Positions 13,762 through 13,840 of a stretch of 13,840 nucleotides of DNA are shown one piece after another. How positions within the stretch are numbered: position 1 is the first letter of the stretch; every line of letters starts with the position of its first letter. Source of the DNA: an uncultured Paenibacillaceae bacterium (GTDB lineage: Bacteria; Bacillota; Bacilli; Paenibacillales; DA-C8); NCBI GenBank assembly GCA_937957685.1, contig CALGAO010000039.1, forward strand, positions 1 to 13,840. The letters run 5' to 3'. A model generated the notes under the pieces. The model saw only the letters and a list, made by a program, of their open reading frames with translations. It had not been told where the DNA came from and did not search any database. Position numbers and translations under genes: made by a program.

Positions 13762-13840
13762 TGTGTCACCGCCGGAATATAATTGACCCAGGAGCGACGA
13801 AAAGAAAATGACCCACCCCTGTAGAATATTCTCCCTCTGA
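13762..13840 (+). mobile_element. Probable left end of an IS21-family element, continuing past the window
   Basis: Two related 21-bp units, 13770-13790 and 13795-13815, agree at 15 positions and both end in TGACCCA. They start 25 bases apart and point the same way. Repeated sub-terminal copies ending in TGACCC are typical of the left ends of IS21-family elements, upstream of istA. A TG that could be the element tip lies at 13762-13763. No transposase reading is in the window, so the call rests only on these repeats. Confidence 0.45.

Larger units (their letters stand above)
13429..13840. other. 412-base right-hand stretch without a supported gene
   Basis: It holds the ribosome site and presumed promoter region of the 63-residue gene, the 16-bp tandem repeat, the hairpin at 13679-13695 and the suspected IS end. 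A short reading from ATG 13706 to the TGA at 13784-13786 (MLAYNVDTLLPYKLDEVCYV and a few more residues) looks protein-like and ends within the first IS-like repeat. It may be a scrap of an interrupted gene, but it is too short to claim. Confidence 0.5.

Noticed and set aside
13706..13786. Short plus-strand ORF beside the suspected IS end
   Set aside because: It is 26 residues long with only a G-run as ribosome site. It is protein-like but too short to call; recorded in the gap entry.

Overview
The window looks like chromosome of a moderately GC-rich, spore-former-type Firmicute. Paenibacillus, Cohnella or a relative is my best guess. The reasons are strong AGGAGG-type ribosome binding sites before most genes, a two-protomer FtsX-type ABC transporter next to a TetR regulator, a 7TM-PAS-GGDEF protein of the kind common in Bacillales, a bacterial prolyl 4-hydroxylase of the Bacillus type, and a perfect Spo0A-box sequence. 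I see no rRNA or tRNA gene and no CRISPR array. One mobile-element end is suspected at the right edge.

Layout. Positions 1-340 hold the start of a minus-strand NAD(P)-binding SDR/NmrA gene. A 476-base gap follows, with its promoter, a small perfect dyad and no convincing gene. Positions 817-5933 form one co-directional efflux module: TetR regulator, FtsX-type ABC permease, ABC ATPase and MFS exporter. A second, convergent MFS exporter of the Bcr/CflA type lies on the minus strand at 6138-7343. A 467-base gap at 7344-7810 has divergent AT-rich promoter sequence, a doubtful short ORF, a tandem repeat and a 5' leader dyad.

Positions 7811-9880 carry a complete prolyl 4-hydroxylase followed by an orphan FliD-like (flagellar cap family) protein, ending in a clear terminator. 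A 66-residue charged protein follows. Next is an isolated phage-tail-like protein gene that lacks a normal start. A membrane-anchored diguanylate cyclase (11684-13228) follows, with a Spo0A-box-like site in its leader and an inhibitory site that lacks its arginine. A 63-residue minus-strand protein converges on it. The last 400 bases carry a 16-bp tandem repeat, a hairpin, and repeats resembling the left end of an IS21-family element that continues past the window.

How the genes work together. The TetR/ABC/MFS block is most likely a self-regulated export or resistance operon. The hydroxylase and FliD-like gene are neighbours on one strand and might be functionally linked, but the sequence does not prove it. 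The cyclase should make c-di-GMP at the membrane. The phage-like gene and the IS end mark this part of the window as accessory DNA.
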